Shown here: piece by piece, positions 38,316-49,455 of the stretch
How positions within the stretch are numbered: position 1 is the first letter of the stretch
Layout of the letters: each line of letters opens with the position of its first letter
Source of the DNA: Scedosporium boydii
Lineage: Eukaryota > Ascomycota > Sordariomycetes > Microascales > Microascaceae
Reading direction: 5' to 3'
Length of the DNA stretch: 64,000 bases
Assembly: GCA_002221725.1 (NCBI GenBank)
Contig: NJFT01000005.1
Location: 372,001-436,000 of the forward strand
Notes under the pieces: generated by a model
Database searches by the model: none
What the model saw: only the letters and a program-made list of their open reading frames with translations
What the model was told of the DNA's origin: nothing
Translations under genes and position numbers: made by a program

Positions 38316-40110
38316 ATGTCTCGCCGAGCCCCGAACCCCGCCCAGGAGCGGGCTCAAAAGAACCAGCAGACTCTCAAGAATCTCCTAAAGCTGGAGCCTA
38401 ACAAGATATGTGCGGATTGCAAGGTTAACAAACGTACGCCCTACGATTTCCTCTTCTCCGTCGCGAACGCTCGTATACTTACTGCGTCTCTCTCCTCTAG
38501 ATCCCAGGTGGGCGAGCTGGAATCTCGGCATCTTCATCTGCATTCGCTGCTCTGGCGTCCACCGTAGCATGGGCACCCACATTAGCCGAGTCAAATCCGT
38601 CGATCTCGATACGTGGACCGACGAACAACTACAGAGCATGCTCAACTGGGGTAACAGGAGGGCGAACAAGTATTGGGAAGCCAAGCTGGCGCACGGTCAT
38701 GTTCCCTCCGACAGCAAGGTAGAGAGCTTTATCCGCACAAAGTACGAACTAAAGCGCTGGGTGATGGACGGTCCCATGCCCGATCCCAGCACCTTAGACG
38801 ACGGTGATGATATTCCTTTAAGTCTGGTAAAGGAGAAGCAGACGATTGAGCGAAAGGAGTCCATACGTAAGGCCTCGATTGGCCAATCGTCGAAGCCGGG
38901 CCGTGTCGCAGCCCCCGTAGCCGATCTTATCGGAGGCGATCCCATCCCCCAGCGTGCGAGCACGACAAGCCCCCCGGTTCCCAAGGTTGCCGCTAAGGGT
39001 ACTCCGGCGCCGCCCAAGACGAGTACGAAGGACTCTCTGCTGGGGTTGGACTTCTTTGGTGACCAGCCCGCAGCGCCTGCACGCCCTGCTAGTACCTCGG
39101 GCACTCAAAACAAGAGTGGTTCTTCGCGCCCCGACTTGAAGCAGTCTATTCTCTCTCTATATGCCACGGCTCCTCGACCCCAGGCCCAACCGGTCCCCCA
39201 ACAGCCAGCCGCGCAACCGTTCGGTGGTATGCCCGTCGTTGCGCCTCAACAGGCTTCAGGAGGTCTAGTTGACGCATTTGGCGGCCTCAACTTTGGAAGC
39301 ACTACTGGTACCACTACTACAACTTACTCGCCGCCTCCCCCAGTAGACCCCTTCGCGGCTCTCGCCTCACCGAGCACTGCTACGAAGCGTGCAGTCTCTC
39401 CCCCGAACGCTTTCGGCGCCCTTAGCGGAGGAAGCTTCTTCGATACCAAGCCCGCACAGCCTGCCGCTTCGTCCATACACAAACCGTCACCCAGCATCAC
39501 CTCACCTGGCCTTGCTGGTCTCTCAAGCCTTACTTCCCCGGCTAACCACATTCCCCCATCTAAGCCCGCCCAGCCGGCCTCTTCCGCTTTCGGAGACCTC
39601 TTCGACCTGAGTTCTCCCGCTCCCGCTCCTCAACCTACCCTCGCCGCCAACCCCGCCCCCACGCAAACCTCTAGCTCCATCTTCAATCTCTCCGCCCCTG
39701 CCGCAAAGGCTCCCTCGGCAGCGCCCGCCGCCCCCGCTCTTACCTCCTCCAACTCTACGAACGCCTTCAGCTCCGGCAACTGGTCCAACAGCGACGTTTG
39801 GGGAAATGCCTGGAGCGCTCCCGAGCCTGCCGCTCCTGCCGCCGCGCAGGCCGCTAAGCCTGCCGTCGCTGCCCCCACTACCACCACAAACGACTTTGGC
39901 TGGGGCAGCCCCGGCATCGCCTCGGGTTCTTTTGCCAGCCAGAGTATCGTGCCTGGCGCTAGCGGCTTCAATACGGCGCCCCAGGTCTCGGCTGATGAAG
40001 AGTTTGGTGGCTGGAGTAGCGGGGGTGCCACGACAACGACGTCCTCGACGACTAAGCCGGCTGGAGGATTTGGCGGTAGTGATGACCTATTCTCCAATGT
40101 CTGGCAGTAA
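38316..40110 (+). CDS. ArfGAP zinc-finger protein (Age2/SMAP type)
   Basis: GTPase-activating protein for Arf, acting in Golgi and endosomal vesicle traffic. Model: exon 1 38316-38433, intron 38434-38500 (67 nt), exon 2 38501-40110; 575 residues. The ArfGAP domain occupies about residues 15-140. Its zinc finger is Cys32, Cys35, Cys53, Cys56 (CADC and CIRC), interrupted by the intron. The catalytic Arg61 is in GVHRSMG. Next comes SVDLDTWTDEQLQSMLNWGN. The remaining 430 residues are Ala/Pro/Ser/Thr-rich, with repeated Asn-Phe and Asp-Leu/Asp-Phe motifs (PFAALASP, FGDLFDLSS, DDLFSNVWQ at the end), as in endocytic adaptors. It lacks the extra domains of larger ArfGAPs, so Age2/SMAP is the best fit. 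It is convergent with the SNARE gene. Confidence 0.9.
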
Positions 40111-40854
40111 GTAGTCGTCTGAGGTAAGGTTGAAGGAGGAGGGGGAAGAGGAAGAGGGAGGAATGATATCATGACGTTAGCATCACTTTGTGTGCACATA
40201 AAGGTGGGAACACTGCATGCCATGGATAGGGTGGTGGGATTCTCATTTCTTCCTTTTTGGTAGTGTTTATTTCTATAGGAGCCCTGGTAGAAAAAATACA
40301 CTGCGCACTTACTTTTAAGCATTTGTGCATTCCTTCATTTGAGTGGTATCATGATCTCAAGCCTGTATGCAACAGAGTCACTCAAAGATCTCAAAGATTA
40401 GAGTGGTTTGAACCAGTGATATATTCATTATATTCCCTACCAGAAACTATAAGAACAAAAAAGTAAGAACAAAAAAGCAAGGCTGCCAAAAGAAAGACAA
40501 CACAAGAGGAACGCCATTCCAGAATGCTAACCAAGGGTATTGTCACAGACACCAACAAGCATTTGTACATGCTCTTCAAACTTCCCTCATGCCTCCACTT
40601 TCCAGAGACATATAGCAGGCCTACCGCACCAGTCCCTAGGAATTAGGTTATGCATGCCCCCAAGCTCTATATCGAGGCTCTCGGCCTAAACGCCTTCCCC
40701 AGCAACCGATGGTATTCGGGGTGATGATCCAGGATGCCGAAACACCAATAGCCAACTCCATCGCCCGGCCGTTCCGGACCACCTATCTTTATTTCTTTTT
40801 TTCCTTCATAAAACGTAATTTTTCAAGTCCGCCGAGTAAAGATCGAATGAAGTC
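40111..40854. other. Convergent 3' region, ArfGAP / Sft1-like
   Basis: 744 bp between converging stop codons. Expected 3' UTRs only; no gene visible. Confidence 0.5.
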
Positions 40855-41226
40855 TCAAAAGAATAATTTCGAGACGTAGTAAAGGAATATGAAAATGCCA
40901 ATAAGTATAGCCGACAACTTCAACACAGCGACTTTATTCCCCGAGGCTGCCATCCTTCCTAGTCGCGTGGCGGAGCCCTTTAGGGAGGTAGTCATGGAAG
41001 AGAAGGTCTCGGACTAAATTATACACCTCCTTGGTTAGTCTTCCCTTCTCCCTAGAAGAGAGTGGTCGGAAAGAGAAGGGGGGGCGCTTACGGTGTTGTC
41101 GATGACATCTTGGGCGCGGGCGTTGTCGTATATGTCGACGGTTATGCCGCGGAGGGCGGATACCTTGGAGGAGAGCTCGTCTAGGCGGGCGTTGTTTTGG
41201 CGTTCGCGTTCGTAGGCTTCGGACAT
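40855..41226 (-). CDS. Qc-SNARE, Sft1-like
   Basis: Small tail-anchored SNARE of Golgi membranes, used in intra-Golgi retrograde fusion with Sed5. Model: exon 1 41226-41092, intron 41091-41014 (78 nt), exon 2 41013-40855; 97 residues. A heptad-repeat SNARE helix runs from about residue 9 to 65 (ARLDELSSKVSALRGITVDIY). The glutamine of NARAQDVIDN is a candidate zero-layer residue. It continues over the intron as SETFSSMTTSLKGSATRL. A single C-terminal membrane segment (about 77-94, LKLSAILIGIFIFLYYV) is followed by SKLFF. Length equals that of yeast Sft1 (97 residues). Fungal Bet1 is longer, with an N-terminal extension. Bet1 therefore remains a less likely alternative. The start is the first ATG at the conserved N-terminus. 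Confidence 0.85.
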
Positions 41227-41993
41227 TGTTGCCGGGATTTTTCTTCCTTTTTGTTGGGACGGAGGTTGGGACGGCGTTTGGAGGGGAGATCGGTTGAATC
41301 GGATTTCTTTTTTTTTCTTTTTTTTTTTTTTCTCTGGCTTGTCTTGTGAGTAGAAGGGTCGGCGTGTAAGTATCTGCGTCAACGTCTGTTCGCTGAGCTG
41401 TTGAGGTTTATCGTGGGAAAGGCTGGGGAGGACTGGGGTCGAAATGTTGGAGGTTGAAAGGGGCGGCGAAACGAGGTCATGACGATGGTTTTGATGCGGT
41501 ATGGGGTCGATGTTCGATGGTCTGTGGTTTCAAACGTGTCAGGCGGCAACAGGTGGTGAATCATGTGGCGGAAAGAGGAAAACCTTGGGGAATGCACCGC
41601 CACAAGTACCTTGGTGGAGTTGCGCGTCTGTGTTTTAATGAGCAGGCTAGGGTGACGGTGACGGGTCGGTGGCAAGTGGCAACATTGAAGTCTAGCGAGC
41701 TTCGTATTAGTGTCGCTTACCAGGCCGAACACTGTCTTACGAACCTCTGGCCATGAGATTAGAGTATTATTTTGATGCTGGGATTCTTGAGCTACACGGG
41801 CGAGCAGAGGCTGTGGCTGACCCAAGGATTGAGGCTTCAGAAGGATCAGGGCGACCAGGCAGCAACGTGCCTTGCAGAAACCATTGTTGTCAGACTGGCG
41901 CATGCTCATCTATCCTCAGCAACATGACTTACCATCGCGTGGGGAAAACCTCTATGCCTCGTTTCTGATCTAATTACCCCGGATACCTCCAAC
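41227..41993. other. Divergent promoter region, Sft1-like / Cys-rich protein
   Basis: 767 bp between opposite start codons. A long run of T (41308-41332, with a few C) lies about 80 bp upstream of the SNARE start. No gene is visible. Confidence 0.5.
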
Positions 41994-42947
41994 ATGTTGA
42001 ATGGTGCCCCAGAAACGCCGTGTCAGCTAGCGGCTCTCATCACTTCATACCCGATTCTGCAGTCCCTCGCCTCGTGGCTGACTGCCAAAGACCTCTACCA
42101 CCTAGCGCTGACGAACCGAGAGCACTTCTCATGCATCCTCAGCTCCAAGGAACTGTTCAAGAAACTTCGAGCTAGGTGCATCTGCGATGGACGCGGTTTA
42201 AAGCGCCGCCGGGGGTGGTACCACCGAACGGACTATTCCCGGCCAAGCCACCGCCAGCACGAGCCGAAACACCAAGCCTACGTCGCGAGAGTCCAGGCTC
42301 GCATGAAGAGAGTCAAGTGCCGGGAGTGGGACTCTCGCCCATGCTTCAAGTGCGGAACTCGCGTCTGCGAAGAATGTCGCTCCTGCCCGAGGGAGGAATC
42401 ATTTCCCAACCCGACTTACTTTACCTACCCGCGACCGCATCAAAACGCCCCTTGGCAAGCGGAGAATGTCATGTATCTCTGCCCTCCGTGCGACGAGAAG
42501 GCGCATAGTAAGATTTTGGAAACTTTCAGCAGCGATGAATGTGATTGCAACCTCTATGAGAGGTGGATATGCGTCGACTGCGTGGACAAGGAGCGGTCGT
42601 TTACGTGGGATTACTTTAAGAAGCATACGGTGTTGGAACATTACCCCGAAAACGAGACAGATGAGACTAAAACGATCCAGGATCACCAATTTGATCGCTC
42701 GGTATGTCTCCATTGACTTCTCTTTTCTTCCCGCTTTCCTAAAATTATTCTACCAGACGAAGATGTTCTGGTTAACTAGTTCGAAATGTAGTTCTGGTGT
42801 ACATGCGGTGCGACAGTCCCCGAGACGACGCGAGCAAGGTGTACGCTGTGTCAGCGGCGGCATTTGCCAGAAGATGAATGGGGAAGAGAGCATCACGAGT
42901 GTAGACTAGCTGTAAAAGCAGAGCTCGAGCGACAGGCTGCTCTTTAA
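41994..42947 (+). CDS. Cys-rich, F-box-like protein of unknown function
   Basis: Model: exon 1 41994-42701, intron 42702-42791 (90 nt), exon 2 42792-42947; 287 residues. Residues about 8-60 (LAALITSYPILQSLASWLTAKDLYHLALTNR) resemble a degenerate F-box: a short hydrophobic helix pair with a Leu/Trp pattern. The rest is rich in paired cysteines: CFKCGTRVCEECRSC, CPPC, CDC and CVDC in exon 1, then CTCG and CTLC after the intron. They could form several zinc-binding sites. It ends in an alpha-helical KAELERQAAL. The intron is supported because only removal of it continues the cysteine pattern and reaches a stop. A role in SCF-type ubiquitin ligases would be inference from the F-box resemblance only. 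Confidence 0.65.
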
Positions 42948-44229
42948 AAAGAGCCATCCCTACTTGAGATGCTCAGGTCTGCGACGATTCCGGAGTTGTG
43001 AAGGAGGAAAACTGCACGAGGCGGTACCATCTGCCAGTGGCATCAAGTGGTGTCATTTGAGTTTTCGTCCTGTAACACGAGGCTTGAGGCTTGAATCGAC
43101 ACTGCTGGATATCCGTTTTCCCCCTGCTATGATTGATCGGTAAGGTTTCGCACTCGATGTTAGCATTCATAAATAAGAATTCTTCTGCTTGTTTAAACCA
43201 TGGATATCTTTTCCTCGGCCGATCCTGCCTGTACTTGAGGGCACGTGAGTTCATCCATGGCACTTTGAGTAGTAAATTATGTACGGAGTACTCAGACTCA
43301 AGACCAAGCCAGTTTTGAAATTTCTTGCCTCTCGCAGTGGAACTGGAATCTGGGAGGATGGGCGAAATGGCTTAGTTCACAACAGGGAATCCTCCAGTGT
43401 TCCGGATCGGGTGGACAAGAGAATGTCAACCCACTATCCTAACTGGGTGTCGGGGTGACGACACATTGAGGCGTGGTTGGACCGTCCGGATCGCATGGGA
43501 ACTGCAAGTACGAACCAGTGGTACGCAATCTGGTGGGCGAAGAACCAATCCGGAGAATTAGATTTTGCTGGACATATGAAGTATTACGGACTTGTGCCAT
43601 GCCGAGCCATCCATCCCATCCATCCCAGCGGAGGGGCCAGCCTTATGAAGACCGCATCCCTCGGTCGTTCCGTTCACCCTAGTCCTAAGTATAAATACTG
43701 GACAATAAAATATAAAATTCCTTGCCACGTTGTTTTCCTCGCGCATCTTTGACTGTATTTCCCGAAAGAGTGTCTACTTCGCAAGTCTGTTGCAGAGCAG
43801 TTCAAATTGTTGATTGAGCAATTAATACATACCCCTGCATAGCCAGCGCAAGCGCGACAGCTCTAGTCCAGACTCTAGAGATCAGTACATCACTGTACTT
43901 GACCTTAGTACCTCATCGCTGTACCTCAGTACACAGGTACTCTTCCCTCAGCATCGGTTACCCCGCTAAAAGGCCAAGCTCCGGTGGATTCCCGACAAAA
44001 TCCCCCACTTTGTCCCTCTTCGAAGTCTCCAAATTGAACTTATCCAGCACATTTGCTTGTGAACCCGAACAACCAAACCCACCACAGCTTTTTCCCCATC
44101 TGCGTTACAAACAAACCAACCTCACCTCACCTCCCACACCAAAAGCCAACAACCTCCGACCTCCTCGTCGACCTTCCTTCTCAACATCGGACACCCGAAC
44201 AAAACTATCGCCCAGCGCGCCCCGCAACC
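42948..44229. other. Intergenic region with GTAC cluster before the SYLF-SH3 gene
   Basis: 1.3 kb without a supportable gene. It holds TACGGAGTA (43282-43290) and a dense run of GTAC (43885-43940), then CT-rich leader-like sequence up to the start codon at 44230. Confidence 0.5.
43885..43940. promoter_or_regulatory. Cluster of six GTAC tetranucleotides
   Basis: GTAC starts at 43885, 43895, 43908, 43921, 43929 and 43937. The spacing is 8 to 13 bp, several near one helical turn. It lies 290-345 bp upstream of the SYLF-SH3 start codon. Fungal copper-responsive and SBP-type factors elsewhere use GTAC cores, but no such factor can be inferred here. Confidence 0.45.
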
Positions 44230-45751
44230 ATGGGCCTTCACAACCCTCTGCCGTCGTCGATGGCGTGTAAGCTCACCCCTTCCTTTTGCCGGTCCTTCCG
44301 CCTTGCCAAGACTTGCCTCGTCCAACAAACTATGAGGCTCGATTTTGTATCACGAACAAGAGAACATGTGCTGACGGAGAGTGTGTCATAGCGGAATGCA
44401 AGAAGTGTGGGAAGATCTTAACGTCGTTCATTGATCCTAGACAAGCCTTTGGCCCCGATAAGATTATTCCCCCATCAGTCCTCGCCAATGCCAAGGTACG
44501 CTCCTCACTCCCAAGACTTGCGCTCCAACAGAAAAAAATGTTTCCCGGGCCTGTTCATGATCCTCTCTCCAAGCGAACTTCTCCCTCTATACCCATAGAA
44601 GAAACAAAAGCCCAGATCACTAACCAAAACACCGCTTTGGTTTCCCCCCCTCCTCTCTAGGGTCTCGCAGTCCTCACAGTAATCAAAGCCGGCTTCCTCG
44701 GCTCCGCCCGCTTCGGCAGCGGCCTCGTCGTCGCCCGCCTCCACGACGGCACCTGGTCCGCCCCGTCCGCAATCGCCACGGCCGGCGCCGGCTTTGGCGG
44801 CCAAATCGGCCTCGAGCTCACCGACTTCGTCTTCATCCTCAACGACGCCAGCGCCGTCAAGACCTTCGCCCAAGCCGGCTCCCTCACCCTCGGCGGTAAC
44901 GTGTCCATAGCCGCGGGGCCCGTGGGCCGCAACGCCGAAGCCGCGGGAGCCGCTTCGCTCAAGAGTGTCGCGGGTATATTCAGCTACTCTAAGACCAAGG
45001 GCCTCTTCGCCGGTGTTTCGCTCGAAGGCTCCGCTATCATCGAACGCCGCGATGCGAATGAGAAGCTCTACGGGACGAGGTATACGGCTCAGCAGCTCCT
45101 CAGCGGGACGGTTCGCCCGCCTCCGCAGGCGGCGCCGCTTATGAATGTTCTTGAATCTCGTGTCTTTAGCGGTATGCGCTCGGGGACCTCGGCGGCCGAT
45201 TCCATGTACAACGACATACCCGTGTACGATAACCGCACCGACGACGTCGTCTGGAACGGGCGGAGGGGCAGCGCCTACGGCGAAGACATGCCGCGGCGCA
45301 ACTCGGGCGACTTCGGACGGAATGCCGGCTCCGGCGCTTCCTGGAGGGATAACGATTATGATAGGGACTTTGGCGCGCCGCAGAGGGCTAGTACCTACGC
45401 GCCCAGCGGGTCGCTCGCGTCGCCTACTTCCGCGGGAGCGCCGAGGCGGCCGGCGGCGCCGAAGCCGAATTTCGCGAGCAAGCAGGCGCTGTTGAAGAAG
45501 AACGAGGCGGTGGCGCTGTATACGTTTGAGGCGGATCAGCCGGGGGATTTGAGTTTCAAGAAGGGGGAGATTATTACGGTGCTGAAGAAGACCGATAGCG
45601 ACAATGACTGGTGGTGAGTCTTCTCTCTTTCTGGGAAATCCTAGAATCACAGCTTCGACGTTTGAGTTAACCAAGGCTGCTTTCTAGGACTGGTATGATT
45701 GGGAACCGACATGGGATATTCCCCAGCAACTACGTAAAGATGAAGGAGTGA
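44230..45751 (+). CDS. SYLF-SH3 actin-patch protein, Ysc84/Lsb3 type
   Basis: Cortical actin and endocytosis protein; the SYLF domain binds lipids and actin, and the SH3 binds Las17-type Pro-rich partners. Model: exons 44230-44266, 44392-44495, 44661-45613 and 45688-45751; 385 residues. The first exon is only 37 nt (MGLHNPLPSSMA). The SYLF domain (about 5-225) shows SECKKCGKILTSFIDP, LAVLTVIKAGFLGSARFGSGL, GFGGQIGLELTDFVFILND, GGNVSIAAGPVGRNAEAAG and GIFSYSKTKGLFAGVSLEGS. A disordered linker follows. The SH3 (about 330-383) starts ALYTFEADQPGDLSFKKGE. Intron 3 splits its tryptophan pair (DNDWW), and it ends GIFPSNYVK. The whole family signature is intact. Confidence 0.95.
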
Positions 45752-46860
45752 TCCGTTTGGATTTTTGCTACTTTTTCGGTTTTGTTTTGAGGGATGGGAT
45801 GGGGACGAGAGGAAGACTGGTACAACATCACTGGCGTTTTCTTTTTTGCTCCTTTTCTTCTTCTTTTTTGCTACCTTTTTCGCTACCTTTCTTCTTTTTC
45901 TCTTGTTGTTCTACCTCCCCTTATGAAGTTACATTGTTACTCTCCTTGCTACCTTGCAAACGGTTTTTCCCTTTCAGATTCATAACGAGCGACGTTTGAC
46001 ACAACAAAAATCCGGACTTCCCACTTCGTTTCATCGTATGGCTACATTGCCTTTTTTTTTTTTTTTTTTCGGTGCTAGTATGATTCGAGCCTTTTTTTTT
46101 TTCCTATTTCTCGTCTTTGGGGTGGAAGTTTGAAGAAAAGAAGCGATTTTCCTTGCGTGCTTGGTGAAGAAAAGAGAGTTGAATGCAAAGAACATTTTTC
46201 CCTTTTCTGTTTCTGTTGGTTTCTGAGTTGCCCGATTTCATTCGGATACCCATTCTTCCTTTTGTTTCTTTCTTAGGAGCTATCAATTCAGAGTTATAAA
46301 CAAAGCATAAAACGTCAAGTCTCTCATGTTCGGGCGTAAACTCGGAGGTGGATATTCGTCTCTGGTGGTCCGAAGTAGTATCACATCCTGGCTTTGCGAA
46401 GTTGACCTGGCTCTTCTTCCACTCTAACGAAAACATCACAGCATTAAACGGCAGCCTTCTCGGGGGTTGTACTTTGGAATAATTCAAGACTGGTAATGCC
46501 CCATCCGATCTCTACTGTATGATTCTACAGAGTAAAGCTTTAATCCGGAACCCGATCCCTCATTCCCTATTCGCACAATAATGACAATCCGCGCCGAACC
46601 AGCTCCCGATGAGCAAATACCCAGTAAACAAGAAGAAAATGAAAATCCCATCACTCTCCGCAACTCTCATCCAGTGACAAGTCCGTTCAAGATTCCCCCG
46701 AGCAAGGCCATCGTCCAGTCATACCCTACCCGTCCGGTAAGCCTCACCGCTCAGTAAAGGGCCCACGGGCTTGGGCTGTTAAGAACACAAAGCTTCCCCC
46801 AAAAATTAGCCAACAGATGCTAGAACCAATATCGAATATACTTTTGTTTCCCTTCATCTC
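45752..46860. other. Convergent 3' region, Ysc84-like / Mam3-like
   Basis: 1.1 kb of T-rich sequence, including an 18-T run at 46052-46069. It should hold both 3' UTRs. A 58-codon open frame at 46581-46757 is the only candidate, and there is nothing to support it. Confidence 0.5.
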
Positions 46861-49455
46861 TTATTTCTTCTTCCCACCCTTGCGCTTTTTCTTATTTTTC
46901 CTCCCGCCAACACCTCCGCCCTGCCCTTGTCCAGCCGTACTCGTACTCGCTTCCGTGCTAGGAGACACCACGTCTAGCAAATCGTGAGCTTCGCCGTCTT
47001 CCTCCGCTCCCGACTGTTTCGTTGCGGCAGTAGTGATGGCGATGGGAGGAGTAGGTTGCGCCGGCGGACCGCCTCCGGCACCAGCAGCTGTCTCATCCTC
47101 CTCATCTCCCGAGCTCGCCGAAATCACCACCTTCCGCACGCCGCCCGTCTCGACGTAGCTCTCCGTGATGGCCCCGGTCCGGCACATAGTCGGCCTGGAC
47201 GGGCTCTCGAAGTTGATTTCGCCGCCGTTTCCGCCGTTGTCGTTTTGATTATTATCATTATTATTAGTCGACGAGGTGTTGCTCCTCGACATCTGCGGCG
47301 ATTGCGGTTCACTCGACTGACCCTTTGACGAACCTGTTGCGAGATCATCGCCGGGCGTTATTGTCACGGAACCGTCGCTCCTAACTGATTGGGTATTCGT
47401 AGCTTGCGTTTCCGCCTTGGGAGTCCCGCTGCCGTTCGAATCAGCGGTACCATATCCGAGTTTACCGGACGTCAAATGACTATCTTTATCCTTAGGCGTC
47501 ATCTTCGAGGCGAGCAACGGTGTCTCCTCATCGCTTTCATAGCCTCCTTCGGCATCCGGTTGATGAACGATAGCCAATGCGCTCTTCGCGCGGCGGATAT
47601 CCTTGGCCGGGCCCGACGCCGGGCTGGGCATGGCGCTTGACCCGGGCTTAACCGTCACCGACGGCGAGGTCGTGTTCTTTGGGTTCGATGCGGGATTCGA
47701 AGGGCCCAGGTGCCGGAGGTGCTGCCTAAGTTGGTCCATGTTCTTCACGGGAATGGTAGAGGATTCGACTCCCTCGACACCCCCGGAGGTTCGCTTCATC
47801 ATAAAAGTTACGGTTTTGGGGCTTGCCGGAGAACCCTCGCCGTCCGGGCCAGTAACGGCGATGTCAGGTTTTCTCGAGTCGGTGGAGCGCCGGCCTTCTC
47901 CGGGAAGATTCTGCTCGCGAGCCGTTTTATCGGCGTGGACGCTGTCTCGGCGGAAAAGCATCGTCGTCGGGGCGGGGGTGAGACGGCGGATAGCCTTATG
48001 AACATCGATGTAGACGTCGGACTCGTCAATAATTTCCCTGGCCACATGATTAGCGCTGAAAGGGAGAGAGAAGATGGGGGCTGGGAGAAAAAAAGGGGAG
48101 CCTTTGCTCAGATGCAAACTTACTCTCCGATTAATTCTTCAATAACGTCTTCGAGGGTAACAACACCCGCCGCACCATGATCCTGTCCTGGTGCCGACGA
48201 CACCAAAGCCATGTGCGACTTGCCGTCCTGGAAGTAGTTAAGAATGTCCAAACAACTGGTCTCGGGTCGCGTCTCGGGCAGGGCTGCTAGCGGGAAATCC
48301 TTGACCTGCATGCAGTCCTCCGGATCGTAGGTGATGAGGATCTTGACGAGCAGCATCCCAACGAAGTTGGTCGGGTTACCGGGCTGGTGCACGGGGATCC
48401 TCGAGTATCCCGCCGACAGGATGCGGCCCATCAACTTCTCGTCGAGCACGGCGTCGGCCGAAAGGGTAAATACGTCGACCATAGGAGTCATAATATTGCC
48501 GACGGGCTTATCCTTGAGGTCGAGGACGGCTCGAATGATGGTGACTTCGTCTGTGTTGAGGCGCTCGTTAACCTCTCCTATTGTCTGGTGTAGCGTCACG
48601 AGGGTCTTGAGACCGCTCTTCTTGTAGACGGTGCCTTCGTGGGTACCGAGAATGTAATCGAGCAGTTTGGCCATAGGCCATGAAACGGGCGCAGTGATCC
48701 ACATGAGTAGAAGGACGGCGGGGGCCATGAAGCCGCCGATGGGGAGACCGTATCGGACGCATATCGACTGGGGAACGACTTCGCCAAAGATGACTGTAAA
48801 GGAGAAGAAGATTAGCGACTAGCCGGTGAAGCAACAGAAAAAAAAAGACATTTGTACTCACCAATTAGGACCGTACTCCCGATAATGGCGGCAATACCAC
48901 CGCCGAGACACCGATCGAGGACGACGGGCAAAGACTCATTGACAATAACATTGGCCAGCAACAGCGTCACAAGAACCCAGTGCTTCCCCCTCGTAAGAAG
49001 GTTGAGGACCTTTTCCGCAGCTCGTCGTTTCGAGGCGGACTCGTGGATGTCGTCTTTTAATACTTTAAGGTAAATTCCGTCCTGTCCCATAAAGCTGCGC
49101 CAAACAAGTTAGAGAAAAAAAAACCATCAGCTCATGAAGTTCCGGGGTACGAAATTTCCCGACCATCGCAAATGAATAAAAACGTCAATTGACACGAAAC
49201 AAGGAAAACATACGCAATTGTCAACCCGGCAAAAGCACCTCCCGCAACGACAAGTATCGCCGAGAGGATATACAAGAAAATAAGCCCGGGGCCTTCAGCC
49301 TCCGGCTCGTGGACACCGCCGTGCCCCAACGCGGTGAGCGGGGCAGCCGTAACATGTCGAAGACCGAGAAAGGCTACGCGGCAGAGGCCAATGACGGCGG
49401 ATCGGGCGCTCAGGAATGCATTGAGGGCAGGTGGGCGAGCACGCGTCATGGACAT
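46861..49455 (-). CDS. DUF21-CBS membrane protein, Mam3/CNNM type
   Basis: Yeast Mam3 is a vacuolar CNNM-family protein linked to magnesium and manganese handling. Model: exons 49455-49214, 49094-48862, 48793-48124 and 48037-46861; 773 residues. The DUF21 domain (about 55-240) has hydrophobic segments [44 protein letters not shown] and [19 protein letters not shown], plus [22 protein letters not shown] pair (about 260-400) reads [19 protein letters not shown] and [20 protein letters not shown], the latter across intron 3. The C-terminal 370 residues are disordered, with Asn and Ser runs, and end in a Lys-rich tail (KKRKGGKKK). The N-terminal 30 residues (Ala/Arg-rich) may be a signal anchor. 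Named by domain order only. Confidence 0.9.

Noticed and set aside
44505..45674. 389-codon open frame antisense to the SYLF-SH3 gene
   Set aside because: Same cause: antisense of a GC-biased exon, crossing introns of the real gene, Arg/Gly-rich with no domain.
46581..46757. 58-codon frame starting MTIRAEPAPDEQ
   Set aside because: Too short to judge. It lies between two converging genes where 3' UTRs are expected.
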